From JAKAGZ01 sp963748105 (GTDB lineage Bacteria > Bacteroidota > Ignavibacteria > Ignavibacteriales > Ignavibacteriaceae), in contig CAVVHP010000039.1 in the NCBI GenBank assembly GCA_963748105.1, positions 44,316 through 108,315 of the forward strand: a stretch of 64,000 bases of DNA. Reading direction: 5' to 3'. The translations under genes and the position numbers were made by a program. The stretch's first letter is position 1. Each line of letters opens with the position of its first letter. The notes under the pieces are model-generated. The model searched no databases. It saw nothing but the letters and a program-made list of their open reading frames with translations, and was not told where the DNA came from. Below, piece by piece: positions 18,123-27,152 of the stretch.

Positions 18123-18581
18123 TTGAAATACCCTAAAGCATCAGAAATATTCACGGATTTCCTAAAATCCGGCAAGAACCGAATTACCCCGGAACGTTTC
18201 GAAGTAATGGATGCTGCACTTGATTATGATGGTCATTTTGGTGCTGATGACCTTTATATAGTAATGAAAAACCTGGATTCCCGTGTTTCAAGAGCAACAG
18301 TCTATAAAACTCTGGAGTTACTTGTACAATGTGAATTATTAAGCAAAAGACATTTCGGCGAAAATATAACCAGGTATGAAAGTAATTTTAAAAAACAAAG
18401 TCACGATCACCTCATTTGTATGGATTGCGGAAGAATTGTAGAGTTTACAAGTCAAAAGGTAAAAAAACTGCCGGAAGAAATTTCAGATGAACTAGGTTTT
18501 GAACTTTCGAGCTATTCGTTTAATATATTTGCCCGCTGTAAAAACACTAAAACCTGCAAATATTATCACGGAAATAAATAA
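18123..18581 (+). CDS. Fur-family transcriptional regulator
   Basis: 152 residues from a TTG start. A winged helix with SRATVYKTLELL, followed by the metal-binding dimerisation domain HDHLICMDCG (HxH and CxxC) and a second cysteine pair in CKNTKTCKYY. Placed directly after feoAB, it most likely represses iron uptake when iron is plentiful, but Zur or PerR function cannot be excluded by eye. Confidence 0.92.
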   Translation: MKYPKASEIFTDFLKSGKNRITPERFEVMDAALDYDGHFGADDLYIVMKNLDSRVSRATVYKTLELLVQCELLSKRHFGENITRYESNFKKQSHDHLICMDCGRIVEFTSQKVKKLPEEISDELGFELSSYSFNIFARCKNTKTCKYYHGNK

Positions 18582-18608
18582 CATTATTAAGTCACGAAAT
18601 AGTAATCT

Positions 18609-19322
18609 ATGCTAAAGCAAAAGTACCCATTAACCTGGCAAAAAAAAGATTTTTCCATAAAGATTTTCTGCTCGATTCCCAATATCGCTACAGGAATACT
18701 TCTAAAAGCTGACAAAGCACATTTTGTAGTTGATCCCGGTGATGGAATTTTGCGCGATCTTAATAAAGAAATTGGTACTAATAATATTCTTGCAATTTCC
18801 GATGTATTTATAACTCACGGTCACCACGATCACGTAGGTGGAGTCTGGGCATTGCTTACATATCTGCGGGTAATGCACAAAAGAGTCCCGCTTTCAATAT
18901 ATTATCCCGAAGGTTGTGTAGAAATTGAAAGTATTTATAATGCGTTTATGCAGGTTTATTCAAACAGTCTTACTTATAAGATTAAACTAATTAAAATTAA
19001 GGGTAACAAAAGATTTAGAAGTAAAAATGTATCAATAAAACCCTTCCCCGTTATTCACAAAGAATTTTTATCTGACGGCATTACAACCCGACAGGTACCT
19101 GCACTTGGTTACAAGTTCACTTACAATAAAATGAAAATATGTTACGGCGGTGATACCTCATACTGCGAAGATCTGGTCAGGAATGCTAAAAATGCCGACC
19201 TAGCTATAATTGAAGCGGGACATGATGACGAAACTCCTGATGAAATGCATATGACATTATCTGAAGCAAAATCGATCGGTGAAACATCAAAAGAATATTT
19301 TATGGTTCATGTTCCGGAATAA
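18609..19322 (+). CDS. Metallo-beta-lactamase-fold hydrolase
   Basis: 237 residues. The zinc motif THGHHDHVGG, a later His in FPVIHKE and the Asp in CYGGDTSYCEDLV outline a binuclear metal centre of the RNase Z/ElaC-like branch of the fold. The final His is in MVHVPE. It is shorter than true tRNase Z (about 300), so the substrate is uncertain. It lies 28 bases after the Fur gene, possibly in the same transcript. Confidence 0.85.
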   Translation: MLKQKYPLTWQKKDFSIKIFCSIPNIATGILLKADKAHFVVDPGDGILRDLNKEIGTNNILAISDVFITHGHHDHVGGVWALLTYLRVMHKRVPLSIYYPEGCVEIESIYNAFMQVYSNSLTYKIKLIKIKGNKRFRSKNVSIKPFPVIHKEFLSDGITTRQVPALGYKFTYNKMKICYGGDTSYCEDLVRNAKNADLAIIEAGHDDETPDEMHMTLSEAKSIGETSKEYFMVHVPE

Positions 19323-19366
19323 ATTCCGCATTATAAAATTTTCCACTAACTAATTTATAAGGACTT

Positions 19367-20119
19367 ATGAAGATTACTAAAATTTTAATCACTGCAACCG
19401 CAGTTGTTTTCTTTTTAATTTTAAGTGTCTCCGCACAAACAGTATACAATCCAGCAAAAGATACATTAAGATTTCCCCAGGAAAAGCACTTGGGGAATAT
19501 CCGAATGCTGACGCAAACTGGTGAAAATGCTGAAGCCTATCTTTCATTTGATGAAAAGAGACTAATATTCCAGACAAACAGGGGTAAACTACCCTGCGAT
19601 CAAATATTCACTATGAATATAGACGGATCGGACAAAAAAATGGTTTCTACAGGTTTTGGTAAAACTACCTGTTCATATTTTCTTCCCGGCGATACTGCTA
19701 TTGTTTATGCCTCCACTCATATGGGAGACAAAAATTGTCCGGCACCACCGGATATGTCACGTGGCTATGTGTGGGAACTTTATAAATCCTTTGATATATT
19801 TTTAGCAAAGCCGGATGGCTCAAATGTTAAAAGACTAACCAACACTGATGGGTATGATGCAGAAGCAACTGTCTCCCCTGTCGGTGATAAAATAATATTT
19901 ACTTCTTTAAGAGACGGTGACCCTGAACTTTATACAATGAACCTTGACGGAACAAATCAGAAAAGACTCACATTTGAAAAAGGTTACGACGGTGGTGCTT
20001 TCTTTTCTCAGGATGGTAAAAAAATTGTATTCAGGGCAAGCAGACCGGTTACTAAAAAGGAAAAGGAAGATTACCAGGATCTTGTTGTAGAATGGATACG
20101 TAAGGCCTACTGCACTTGA
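19367..20119 (+). CDS. PD40/TolB-like beta-propeller protein, N-terminal part (frameshifted)
   Basis: 250 residues with a signal peptide (ITATAVVFFLILSVSAQ) and repeated WD40-like PD40 blades (GENAEAYLSFDEKRLIF, YDAEATVSPVGDKIIF, YDGGAFFSQDGKKIVF). Exported, probably periplasmic. The frame ends in a non-homologous tail (WIRKAYCT) because of a one-base insertion near 20088; the next frame continues with NGYVRPTALEIYTMNADG, a typical hinge in this family. The function is unknown; such proteins often accompany peptidases, as here. Confidence 0.85.
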   Translation: MKITKILITATAVVFFLILSVSAQTVYNPAKDTLRFPQEKHLGNIRMLTQTGENAEAYLSFDEKRLIFQTNRGKLPCDQIFTMNIDGSDKKMVSTGFGKTTCSYFLPGDTAIVYASTHMGDKNCPAPPDMSRGYVWELYKSFDIFLAKPDGSNVKRLTNTDGYDAEATVSPVGDKIIFTSLRDGDPELYTMNLDGTNQKRLTFEKGYDGGAFFSQDGKKIVFRASRPVTKKEKEDYQDLVVEWIRKAYCT

Positions 20120-20129
20120 GATTTATACT

Positions 20130-20435
20130 ATGAATGCCGACGGTTCAGGAATGAAAAGGCTGACTAATTTTGGTAAAGCAAGTTTTGCGCCTTTCTTTTT
20201 CCCAGACGGAAAAAGGATTATTTTTGCATCAAATATTAATAGTAAATCCGGAAGAACATTTGATCTGTATATGATTAATTCAGATGGCTCCGGATTGGAA
20301 CAAATTACATTTAGCAATACATTTGACAGTTTTCCGATTTTTACAAAAGATGGAAAACATTTAATTTTTGCATCAAACAGGTTTGGGAAACATCAGCACG
20401 ATACTAATATTTTTATTGCTGATTGGGTAGAATAG
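20130..20435 (+). CDS. PD40/TolB-like beta-propeller protein, C-terminal part (continuation)
   Basis: 101 residues, two further PD40 blades (ASFAPFFFPDGKRIIFASN and DSFPIFTKDGKHLIFASN). The frame is open back to 20091 and joins the preceding gene, so the complete protein would be about 355 residues (19367-20435). It has no ribosome site of its own at the ATG at 20130. Confidence 0.85.
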   Translation: MNADGSGMKRLTNFGKASFAPFFFPDGKRIIFASNINSKSGRTFDLYMINSDGSGLEQITFSNTFDSFPIFTKDGKHLIFASNRFGKHQHDTNIFIADWVE

Positions 20436-20467
20436 TTTTTATTTCATTAAAATCTTAGGGGGCTCTC

Positions 20468-22273
20468 ATGAAGTACTACAGAAAATTTATCCTGTTAGTG
20501 GTTTTCATTTTATCAGTACCGGGCATATTTGCCCAGCAGAAATCCTACAGTCCTGATATTAAAGCAAATGAAATTCAGGAAACAATTAATTATCTGGCTT
20601 CGGATCAGCTGGAAGGGCGAATAACAGGTTCAAATGGTGCCGGGCTTGCAGCGGAATTTATCAAGAATGATTTCCAGAAAATAAACTTGCAGCCGCTTTT
20701 TGACGGTAAGTTTATTCAGCAATATCCTTTCATCTCTTCATTAAAACTTACAGAAAATAATTCACTGGAATTCACGGTCAATAACTTTGATATAAAGCCC
20801 AAAATTGAATCAGAATTTGTAACAGTTTCATTCTCCGGTAAAGCCGAAGTTAACAGCGAATTGGTTTTTGTGGGTTATGGTATTTCTGCACCGGATTTGA
20901 AATATGATGACTATGCAGGAATAGATGTAAAGGGAAAAACTGTGGTAATTTTGAGATATAATCCCGAAGGCGATAATCCTCATTCAGATTTTGGAAAATT
21001 CTCAGCGTACAGATATAAAGCTAAAGTTGCCCGTGAAAAAGGAGCAGCGGCAGTAATTTTTGTTACAGGATTTTATCCAAAAGATGATGTTGATAAACTG
21101 ATGCCGCTAAAGTACGATGGAGCAAAAGGTGAAGCGACTCTTGGAATTGTGCAGGTAAAAAGAAGTGTAATGTCTGAAATTTTTAAAAGTGAAGGACTTG
21201 ATCTTAAGGAATACCAGGAAAAAATAAATGAAACAAAAACACCTGCTTCATTTTTATTTAAAAATACAAAAGTGAATCTGAAAACTGAAGTTGAAGAAGT
21301 TATGGGAGAAGGACGAAATGTTGCCGGATTTATTGAAGGATCCGACCCCGTACTAAAAGATCAATATATAATAATCGGCGCACATTTTGATCATCTTGGC
21401 TGGGGAAGTTCCGGATCACTTTACAGAGGCGCTGAACCAAAGATTCATCATGGTGCTGATGATAACGCTTCCGGAACTGCCGCTGTTCTGGAACTGGCCG
21501 AAAAATTTGCATCAATAAAAGATCAGCTTAAAAGAAGTGTAATTTTTGTTTGCTTCTCAGGCGAGGAATTAGGATTGCTTGGTTCAGCTTACTTTGCTGA
21601 TCATAACCCGGTTGCGAATGAGAAAGTTGCAGTTATGCTTAACCTTGATATGGTTGGCAGACTGAATGCAGAAAACAATTTAATTGTTTACGGAACCGGT
21701 ACTTCCAAAGAATGGAAGGATATGTTAAATAAGTATAACAAGGATTACAAATTTAATTTAACATTTCACGATGAAGGATACGGTCCGAGTGATCAGTCAT
21801 CATTTTATGCTAAGGACATACCTGTTCTATTCTTCTTTACAGGTACCCACACAGATTACCACAGGCCGTCTGATACTGCAGATAAAATTAACTCTGCCGG
21901 TGAAGAATCAGTAACAAAGTATGTTTATCAGCTTGCCCGGGCAATAGATGATATGCCTAAACCGGAATATATCAATGTACCGCGCAAAGATTCAGGCAGA
22001 GCAATGGCTTTCCGCGTTTATGTCGGAACCATACCGGATTATGCTTCACAAGTCGATGGACTTAAAATCACCGGTGTTAGCCAGGGCGGACCTGCCCAAA
22101 AAGCTGGTTTAAAAGGCGACGATATTATTATAGATTTTGGCGGAAAGAAAATTTCAAATATTTATGATTATACTTACGCACTTGGTGACTTTAGTCCTGG
22201 TGATGTTATTGATGTAGTTGTTGTAAGAAACGGTGAGAAAAAGACATTTAAAGTAGAGCTCGGCGCGAGATAA
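20468..22273 (+). CDS. Secreted M28 zinc aminopeptidase with PA and PDZ domains
   Basis: 601 residues with a signal peptide (LLVVFILSVPGIFAQ). A PA-type insert covers about 125-230. The M28 catalytic core has metal ligands in GAHFDHLG, HHGADDNASG, FSGEELGLLG, NLDMVGRL and HTDYHRPSD. The last 90 residues form a PDZ domain (ISNIYDYTYALGDFSPGD). It should trim peptides in the periplasm or outside the cell. A ribosome site AGGGGG precedes the ATG. It lies just after the beta-propeller gene and may be expressed with it. Confidence 0.94.
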   Translation: MKYYRKFILLVVFILSVPGIFAQQKSYSPDIKANEIQETINYLASDQLEGRITGSNGAGLAAEFIKNDFQKINLQPLFDGKFIQQYPFISSLKLTENNSLEFTVNNFDIKPKIESEFVTVSFSGKAEVNSELVFVGYGISAPDLKYDDYAGIDVKGKTVVILRYNPEGDNPHSDFGKFSAYRYKAKVAREKGAAAVIFVTGFYPKDDVDKLMPLKYDGAKGEATLGIVQVKRSVMSEIFKSEGLDLKEYQEKINETKTPASFLFKNTKVNLKTEVEEVMGEGRNVAGFIEGSDPVLKDQYIIIGAHFDHLGWGSSGSLYRGAEPKIHHGADDNASGTAAVLELAEKFASIKDQLKRSVIFVCFSGEELGLLGSAYFADHNPVANEKVAVMLNLDMVGRLNAENNLIVYGTGTSKEWKDMLNKYNKDYKFNLTFHDEGYGPSDQSSFYAKDIPVLFFFTGTHTDYHRPSDTADKINSAGEESVTKYVYQLARAIDDMPKPEYINVPRKDSGRAMAFRVYVGTIPDYASQVDGLKITGVSQGGPAQKAGLKGDDIIIDFGGKKISNIYDYTYALGDFSPGDVIDVVVVRNGEKKTFKVELGAR

Positions 22274-22290
22274 ATTAAACAGGAAATAAA

Positions 22291-22716
22291 ATGACTACCG
22301 GGAAATTATACTTTTATTCATTTTTGCTTGTATTGTCAGTAGTACTGGCATATTTATACTACAAAAATTACTACTATACAGAAATCCCGGCACAGGACCT
22401 CTCTCATTATTACACTAAGGAACCGCATAATGCTGATGAAGATTATTTGAACCGCAGAGTTAAAGTAATCGGTCAGTTAAAGGCTTATTATAAAATTCTG
22501 GGATCGCGTCCTGTACTAGAATTTAAGACATATGAAGATGATCTTCCTGTCTTATGCTTTTTCAAAAGAAACCAGGACGAATTTACCGCGGGCCAAATAA
22601 GGGCGGATCAATATCTTACAGTAAAAGGTAAATGCCTTGGCATAGATTCATATAATTATGTAAAAGGCGTAAAGATAGAAGTTGAGGAAATATCTCCTGG
22701 CAATATGCCGGATTAG
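22291..22716 (+). CDS. Membrane-anchored OB-fold (tRNA_anti-like) protein
   Basis: 141 residues. One N-terminal membrane helix (YFYSFLLVLSVVLAYLYY), then a predicted OB-fold of the tRNA_anti-like type (VKVIGQLKAYYKILGSRPVLEF, DQYLTVKGKCLGI). Proteins of this kind sit on the periplasmic face; their ligand is not known. It lies 17 bases after the peptidase gene. Confidence 0.7.
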   Translation: MTTGKLYFYSFLLVLSVVLAYLYYKNYYYTEIPAQDLSHYYTKEPHNADEDYLNRRVKVIGQLKAYYKILGSRPVLEFKTYEDDLPVLCFFKRNQDEFTAGQIRADQYLTVKGKCLGIDSYNYVKGVKIEVEEISPGNMPD

Positions 22717-22723
22717 CATTTTT

Positions 22724-23146
22724 ATGAATTGGATTCAAAAAGAAATAATATTAGGCTCAAAAAAGAGAGGATTTCATCTTGTTACAGATGAAATCCTTTC
22801 CTCCCTGCCTGAGCTTAAAGATTTTAAAATTGGCACAGCACATATTTTTATCAAACACACTTCTGCCTCCCTATCGTTAAATGAAAACTATGATCCGGAT
22901 GTTAGAAAAGATATGGAATCGTACTTCAACAAATTGATCCCTGAAGATGCTCACTATTTTGTACATACAGCAGAAGGACCGGATGATATGCCCGCACATA
23001 TTAAGGCGTCATTACTTGGCAATAGCCTGGTTTTACCTGTTGCAAACGGGAAATTAAACATAGGAATTTGGCAGGGCATTTATCTTTGTGAACACAGGAA
23101 TCGTGGTGGAAGCAGGAAAATTGTTATAACTATTTCCGGAGAATAG
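22724..23146 (+). CDS. YjbQ/UPF0047 family protein
   Basis: 140 residues from the ATG at 22724; an earlier in-frame start at 22682 lies inside the preceding gene. It carries the family signature HIFIKHTSASLSLNEN with the conserved His, plus DMPAHIKASLLG and IGIWQGIYLCEHR. E. coli YjbQ has weak thiamine-phosphate synthase activity, but the physiological role is unsettled. Confidence 0.92.
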   Translation: MNWIQKEIILGSKKRGFHLVTDEILSSLPELKDFKIGTAHIFIKHTSASLSLNENYDPDVRKDMESYFNKLIPEDAHYFVHTAEGPDDMPAHIKASLLGNSLVLPVANGKLNIGIWQGIYLCEHRNRGGSRKIVITISGE

Positions 23147-23158
23147 AGCCGTGCTTTT

Positions 23159-23509
23159 TTAAGGAGTATATCCCCATTTCTTTTTGTTCGCCTCAACCTC
23201 ATCCGGGGTTGGAATTGGATCATCAGGATTTCTTTCCGGAACAAATCTTTTCTTCCCTACTATTCTGGCATTCAATTCAATATCGTCACTAAAAATATCC
23301 GGGACCATATCTTCTTCAAAGATTGCTTCCCAGGGACATTCCGGTACGCAGGCATTACAATCAATACATTCATCCGGATCAATCAAAAGCATTTGTTTGG
23401 GTATATCAGTGTCTTCCCCACTGTACTCATAAATGCAATCAACAGGACAAACTTGTGTACAGGCAATATCTTTACAATCAAGACAAAGCTTGGTTATTAC
23501 ATAAGCCAT
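23159..23509 (-). CDS. 7Fe/8Fe-type ferredoxin
   Basis: 116 residues. Two iron-sulfur motifs: CLDCKDIACTQVCPVDC near the N-terminus and CIDCNACVPECP at about 48-59. The second is a complete 4Fe-4S motif; the first has irregular spacing like FdxA proteins carrying a 3Fe-4S cluster. The acidic C-terminal extension is typical of FdxA. It acts as a soluble low-potential electron carrier; the partner is not evident from the neighbours. Confidence 0.93.
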   Translation of the reverse strand: MAYVITKLCLDCKDIACTQVCPVDCIYEYSGEDTDIPKQMLLIDPDECIDCNACVPECPWEAIFEEDMVPDIFSDDIELNARIVGKKRFVPERNPDDPIPTPDEVEANKKKWGYTP

Positions 23510-23728
23510 ACTCTTTCCTCTTTTTAATTATATTTTTTTGCGGTAAACTCAGGCTATTCTGAATTTATAATTTTTAAACCAGCAAATCAATATTTTTCAA
23601 AAAAGTTGAACCAGTTTATAAAATATTAAATATTTGTACTACAGAATTTTTGGCAAATGTTATTGAATATTTGAGAGAATTTTGTATCATGAAAAATATT
23701 ACTACTAATTATTGCGGGTTACAGTTAA

Positions 23729-24214
23729 ATGCAGAACAAGAAGGTATTATTTGTTTGTCTTGGAAATATTTGTCGCTCTTCAGCAGCTGAGGCAGTATTA
23801 AAAAACTATTTACAAAAAGAAGGAATTGGGAATAATATTTACGTAGATTCAGCAGGAACCGCGGGATATCACATAGGTGAACCTTCCGATCCAAGGATGA
23901 TAAAAATTGCGGATAAAAGAGGCTATAATGTCGATCATATTGCCCGGAAATTCAGGCCGGCAAAAGATTTTTTAAAATTTGATTACATAATCACAATGGA
24001 TAATCAAAATTATGCCGATATAAATGAGCTGAATCACGTAAATAAATTTGCTCATAAAATATTCAAGATGTCCGAATTTTGTAAAAACATCAAAATCGAT
24101 GAGGTACCCGATCCGTATTATGAAGGGGAAGAAGTATTTGAACACGTTTTGGATATACTGGAAGATGGATGCAAAGGAATAATAGAAAAGCTAAAATCAA
24201 ATGTTAGCGGATAG
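23729..24214 (+). CDS. Low-molecular-weight protein-tyrosine phosphatase
   Basis: 161 residues. The P-loop CLGNICRS (Cys10, Arg16) and the general-acid motif DPYYEG with Asp identify the family. Possible roles are dephosphorylation of protein tyrosines or, in some bacteria, arginines. The gene overlaps the next by 14 bases. Confidence 0.94.
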   Translation: MQNKKVLFVCLGNICRSSAAEAVLKNYLQKEGIGNNIYVDSAGTAGYHIGEPSDPRMIKIADKRGYNVDHIARKFRPAKDFLKFDYIITMDNQNYADINELNHVNKFAHKIFKMSEFCKNIKIDEVPDPYYEGEEVFEHVLDILEDGCKGIIEKLKSNVSG

Positions 24215-25070
24215 AATAAGAAAAAAGATTGAAGAAAAAGTTCAGTCAAAATTAATTTCCACTCAAACAATTTCCGGTGGTTGCATCAGCGATGCATATA
24301 AAATCAAAGTTGAATCAGGTGCCCATTATTTCCTGAAAATTAATTCCGGATTTCCTCCCGATATGTTTCCCAAAGAGGCTAATGGCCTTAAGGAGTTACG
24401 TAAGACCAATGCAATAAGAATTCCTGATGTCATATTTGCCGATTCAGATTTTATATTGACAGAATTAATTACCCAGGCTTCTAAAGGAAAAAACTTCTTC
24501 GAAAACTTTGGTAGAATGTTTGCAAAGCTTCATAAACATTCATCCGGAGAAATCGGATTTTATGAAAACAACTACATTGGTTCAAATGGACAAAGGAATA
24601 TTCCAAATAATGGAGAAAAAGATAACTGGATAGAATTTTATTTTAATAACAGAATACTTTTCCAATATAAACTTGCAGAAAAACTAAAGTATGCTACCCC
24701 CGAACTTACTGATGGCATAAATAAACTGGGGAATAAAATTGAAGACATACTCGCCGGTAGCGAGGAAAAATCTTCCCTGCTGCATGGCGATTTATGGAGC
24801 GGGAATTTTATTGTTGATGAAAAAGGTTCTGCCTGTCTAATTGATCCGGCTGTGTATTACGGCCATCGTGAAGCTGACCTTGCAATGACAAAATTATTTG
24901 GTGGTTTTAGTTCTGATTTTTATTATTCCTACAACGAAACGTTTCCACTAAAAGACGGATTTGAATATAGGGAAAACATCTATAAACTTTATCACGTTTT
25001 AAATCATTTGAATTTGTTTGGAGGAGGTTACTATTCACAGGCTCTTTCTTTGATAAGAAGCTATGTTTAA
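24201..25070 (+). CDS. Fructosamine kinase family protein
   Basis: 289 residues of an aminoglycoside-phosphotransferase-like kinase fold: nucleotide-binding GGCISDAYKI, HGDLWSGNF catalytic loop and IDPAVYYGHREADLAM with the metal Asp. The family phosphorylates ketosamines (or ribulosamines) on glycated proteins, allowing repair. Overlap with a phosphatase gene is the usual neighbourhood for these genes. Confidence 0.93.
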   Translation: MLADRIRKKIEEKVQSKLISTQTISGGCISDAYKIKVESGAHYFLKINSGFPPDMFPKEANGLKELRKTNAIRIPDVIFADSDFILTELITQASKGKNFFENFGRMFAKLHKHSSGEIGFYENNYIGSNGQRNIPNNGEKDNWIEFYFNNRILFQYKLAEKLKYATPELTDGINKLGNKIEDILAGSEEKSSLLHGDLWSGNFIVDEKGSACLIDPAVYYGHREADLAMTKLFGGFSSDFYYSYNETFPLKDGFEYRENIYKLYHVLNHLNLFGGGYYSQALSLIRSYV

Positions 25071-25105
25071 AATTACGGGGAGAGTTTCAAACCCTCCCCG
25101 TAATT
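25071..25105. terminator. Bidirectional terminator
   Basis: AATTACGGGGAG and CTCCCCGTAATT pair across a short loop, between the kinase gene and the convergent FKBP gene. Confidence 0.85.
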
Positions 25106-25114
25106 AGTAAAATT

Positions 25115-25954
25115 TTATTTCACGGGTTTCTGAACATCCAGTATCTGGATATCAAAAATCAGAGTTGAGTTTGCCGGAATTTTGCCACTACCGCGTGAAC
25201 CGTATGCCAGATCAGAAGGAATTATTAATTCAGCTTTTGTTCCTTTTCTCATTAGCCCTAGCCCTTCCTGAAATCCTTTAATGAAGGGCTGTACTTTATA
25301 AGTAAAATTGAGTGGTTCGTCTCTTTCTACAGAACTGTCGAATTTTTCCCCGTCTGTAAAATATCCTGAATAATGTAACGTAACTACGTCACCAGAATCG
25401 ATTTTTGCTCCCTCTCCTTTTTCCACAATAGCGTACTTCAGCCCATCTTTTGTTGTTTTAAATTTAGCTTTATCAACATCCCATTTTTTTACAACTATAG
25501 GGTCCTTCACATCAAGTAATTCAATAACCAGTTTTAAGCTGGTATTAGGCGGAATCGGACCGAATCCTTTATCTTTATAGGCAAGCTTTGCAGGAATAAT
25601 AATTGTTCTCCAGCCTCCGACTTTCATTCCTTCAATTCCTTCATCGCTTCCTTTTATAAATTGTGCTTTCCCAAGGGTGTATTTCAATGGCCTGTTTAAT
25701 ATTCTTGTTCCGCCTATGCTGCTTGCTTTTCTTGTCGTATCCTTATTCCAGTCTGTAAAAAGATTAGTAGAATCTTCAATCTTCCAGGCATCAAAATGAA
25801 TGGTTAACAGATCACCCATTTTTGCAACTTTTCCTGTCCCAACCGTATCATCCGAAAACATAAGTCCGGAATCTTTTTTTACGATTTTTGAATTTTGTGA
25901 TGAACACCCCAGAATAAATAATAATCCCACAATAATTGCTGAAAATAACTTCAT
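25115..25954 (-). CDS. Lipoprotein with two FKBP-type peptidyl-prolyl isomerase domains
   Basis: 279 residues. Lipoprotein signal with lipobox FILGC. Two FKBP domains at about 40-150 and 165-279. Each retains core motifs (GMKVGGWRTIIIPAKLAYKD and GLMRKGTKAELIIPSDLAYG), but the first has an insertion and looks less canonical, so it may only bind. A probable periplasmic folding helper. Transcribed alone. Confidence 0.92.
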   Translation of the reverse strand: MKLFSAIIVGLLFILGCSSQNSKIVKKDSGLMFSDDTVGTGKVAKMGDLLTIHFDAWKIEDSTNLFTDWNKDTTRKASSIGGTRILNRPLKYTLGKAQFIKGSDEGIEGMKVGGWRTIIIPAKLAYKDKGFGPIPPNTSLKLVIELLDVKDPIVVKKWDVDKAKFKTTKDGLKYAIVEKGEGAKIDSGDVVTLHYSGYFTDGEKFDSSVERDEPLNFTYKVQPFIKGFQEGLGLMRKGTKAELIIPSDLAYGSRGSGKIPANSTLIFDIQILDVQKPVK

Positions 25955-26513
25955 TTTGCTATCCTTGTTTTTGAATTAAGAATGTAAATATATCCATTTA
26001 CAGAATAAATTCATAAATAATGATATTTATAGTAGTGCTTAATTTCATTTACTGTCGTTCCAATTGATGAAAAATCGATCCGTTTGAAAAAGGAATCGTA
26101 GCTAAATTACCGGTTACAGTTTCTGAATATATAGTTATTATTAATTCAATCAGTTGAGAATATTTTCATTTTTCATAGGACAAAATGAAAGCATAGGTAA
26201 CCTGGAATTTTAAAAATCGCCAAAATCGCAACTTTTTACCGTTAACTCAATGAAACATACTCTTAGATAATTCGTTCTTGCTCCAATTGCCAAATTTTAC
26301 TAATTTTATAAAACATACTATAACATCATATTCAATGCTTAGCCCCATAGTGGAGAAGCTTATTACTCAAACGCCTTGGTATGAACCAGAATTTAAAAGT
26401 GTTTTAATTTCGCAGTATGTCCTACCACTTGTAAGGTCGTTTTGATAAGACATCGGCTGTTGTTTCAGACGTGATATTAAAGACACTATTTTTTTATAAA
26501 CCCCGAGGAAAAT
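25955..26513. other. Gene-free stretch of about 560 bases
   Basis: No gene found. It holds the second copy of the 23-base repeat (26238-26260) and the promoter region of the gene at 26514. The rest is AT-rich without a recognised element. Confidence 0.6.
26238..26260 (+). repeat. 23-base intergenic repeat, copy 2
   Basis: ACCGTTAACTCAATGAAACA and the following TAC match 7723-7745 with one mismatch. The copies are 18.5 kb apart and in the same orientation. Confidence 0.6.
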
Positions 26514-27104
26514 ATGAAAAGGACATATCCGGCATTATTCTTTGCCATTGTATTTGTTGCCACTATTCTGATCGCTAAAACAAGCAACCACACACCAAAA
26601 GGCTGGCATTTTAATGCAAAAAATACATCTGAATATGAAGTTCGGACAGACAATTCTACTTTCGAGAGTGGAAGTTCGAGTGCTTATATAATATCCAGTA
26701 ATACTACTGGGAAAGAATTTGGAAACCTGATGCAGGCAATAAGCGCAAAAGAATATCTCGGTAAACGCCTGCAACTTACCGGTTGGATAAAAACTGAAAA
26801 CGTAACCGGAAGATGCCAGATGTGGATGAGAATCGACGGCAAGAAACAGGGTGAAATGCTTAGCTTTGATAATATGGGAATGAGGCCAATTACCGGAACC
26901 ACTGATTGGAAACAATATTCAATTGTGCTGGATGTACCAGAAAATAGCAGACTAATTAATTACGGGGTACTAATTGTTAACACAGGTAAGGTCTGGATAG
27001 ATAATTTCCAGTTAAAAGAAGTGGATAAATCTGTGCGTACAACTAATATGTTAAAAGAGAACACTCTCCCCACTTCTCCTGTTAACCTGGATTTTGAGGA
27101 GTGA
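26514..27104 (+). CDS. Exported carbohydrate-binding-like protein
   Basis: 196 residues. The N-terminal hydrophobic stretch (PALFFAIVFVATILIA) is a signal peptide or anchor. The rest is a jelly-roll-like module: GKRLQLTGWIKTENVTGRCQ, MWMRIDG, DWKQYSIVLDVPENS and GKVWIDNFQLKEV resemble CBM4/9-like modules seen in extracytoplasmic proteins and some regulators. The ligand is unknown. A GAGG ribosome site lies before the ATG. Confidence 0.75.
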   Translation: MKRTYPALFFAIVFVATILIAKTSNHTPKGWHFNAKNTSEYEVRTDNSTFESGSSSAYIISSNTTGKEFGNLMQAISAKEYLGKRLQLTGWIKTENVTGRCQMWMRIDGKKQGEMLSFDNMGMRPITGTTDWKQYSIVLDVPENSRLINYGVLIVNTGKVWIDNFQLKEVDKSVRTTNMLKENTLPTSPVNLDFEE

Positions 27105-27152
27105 GAAATTAGCTCCGATTTAATCTCTGTTAATTCTGTATATGGATGTTGT

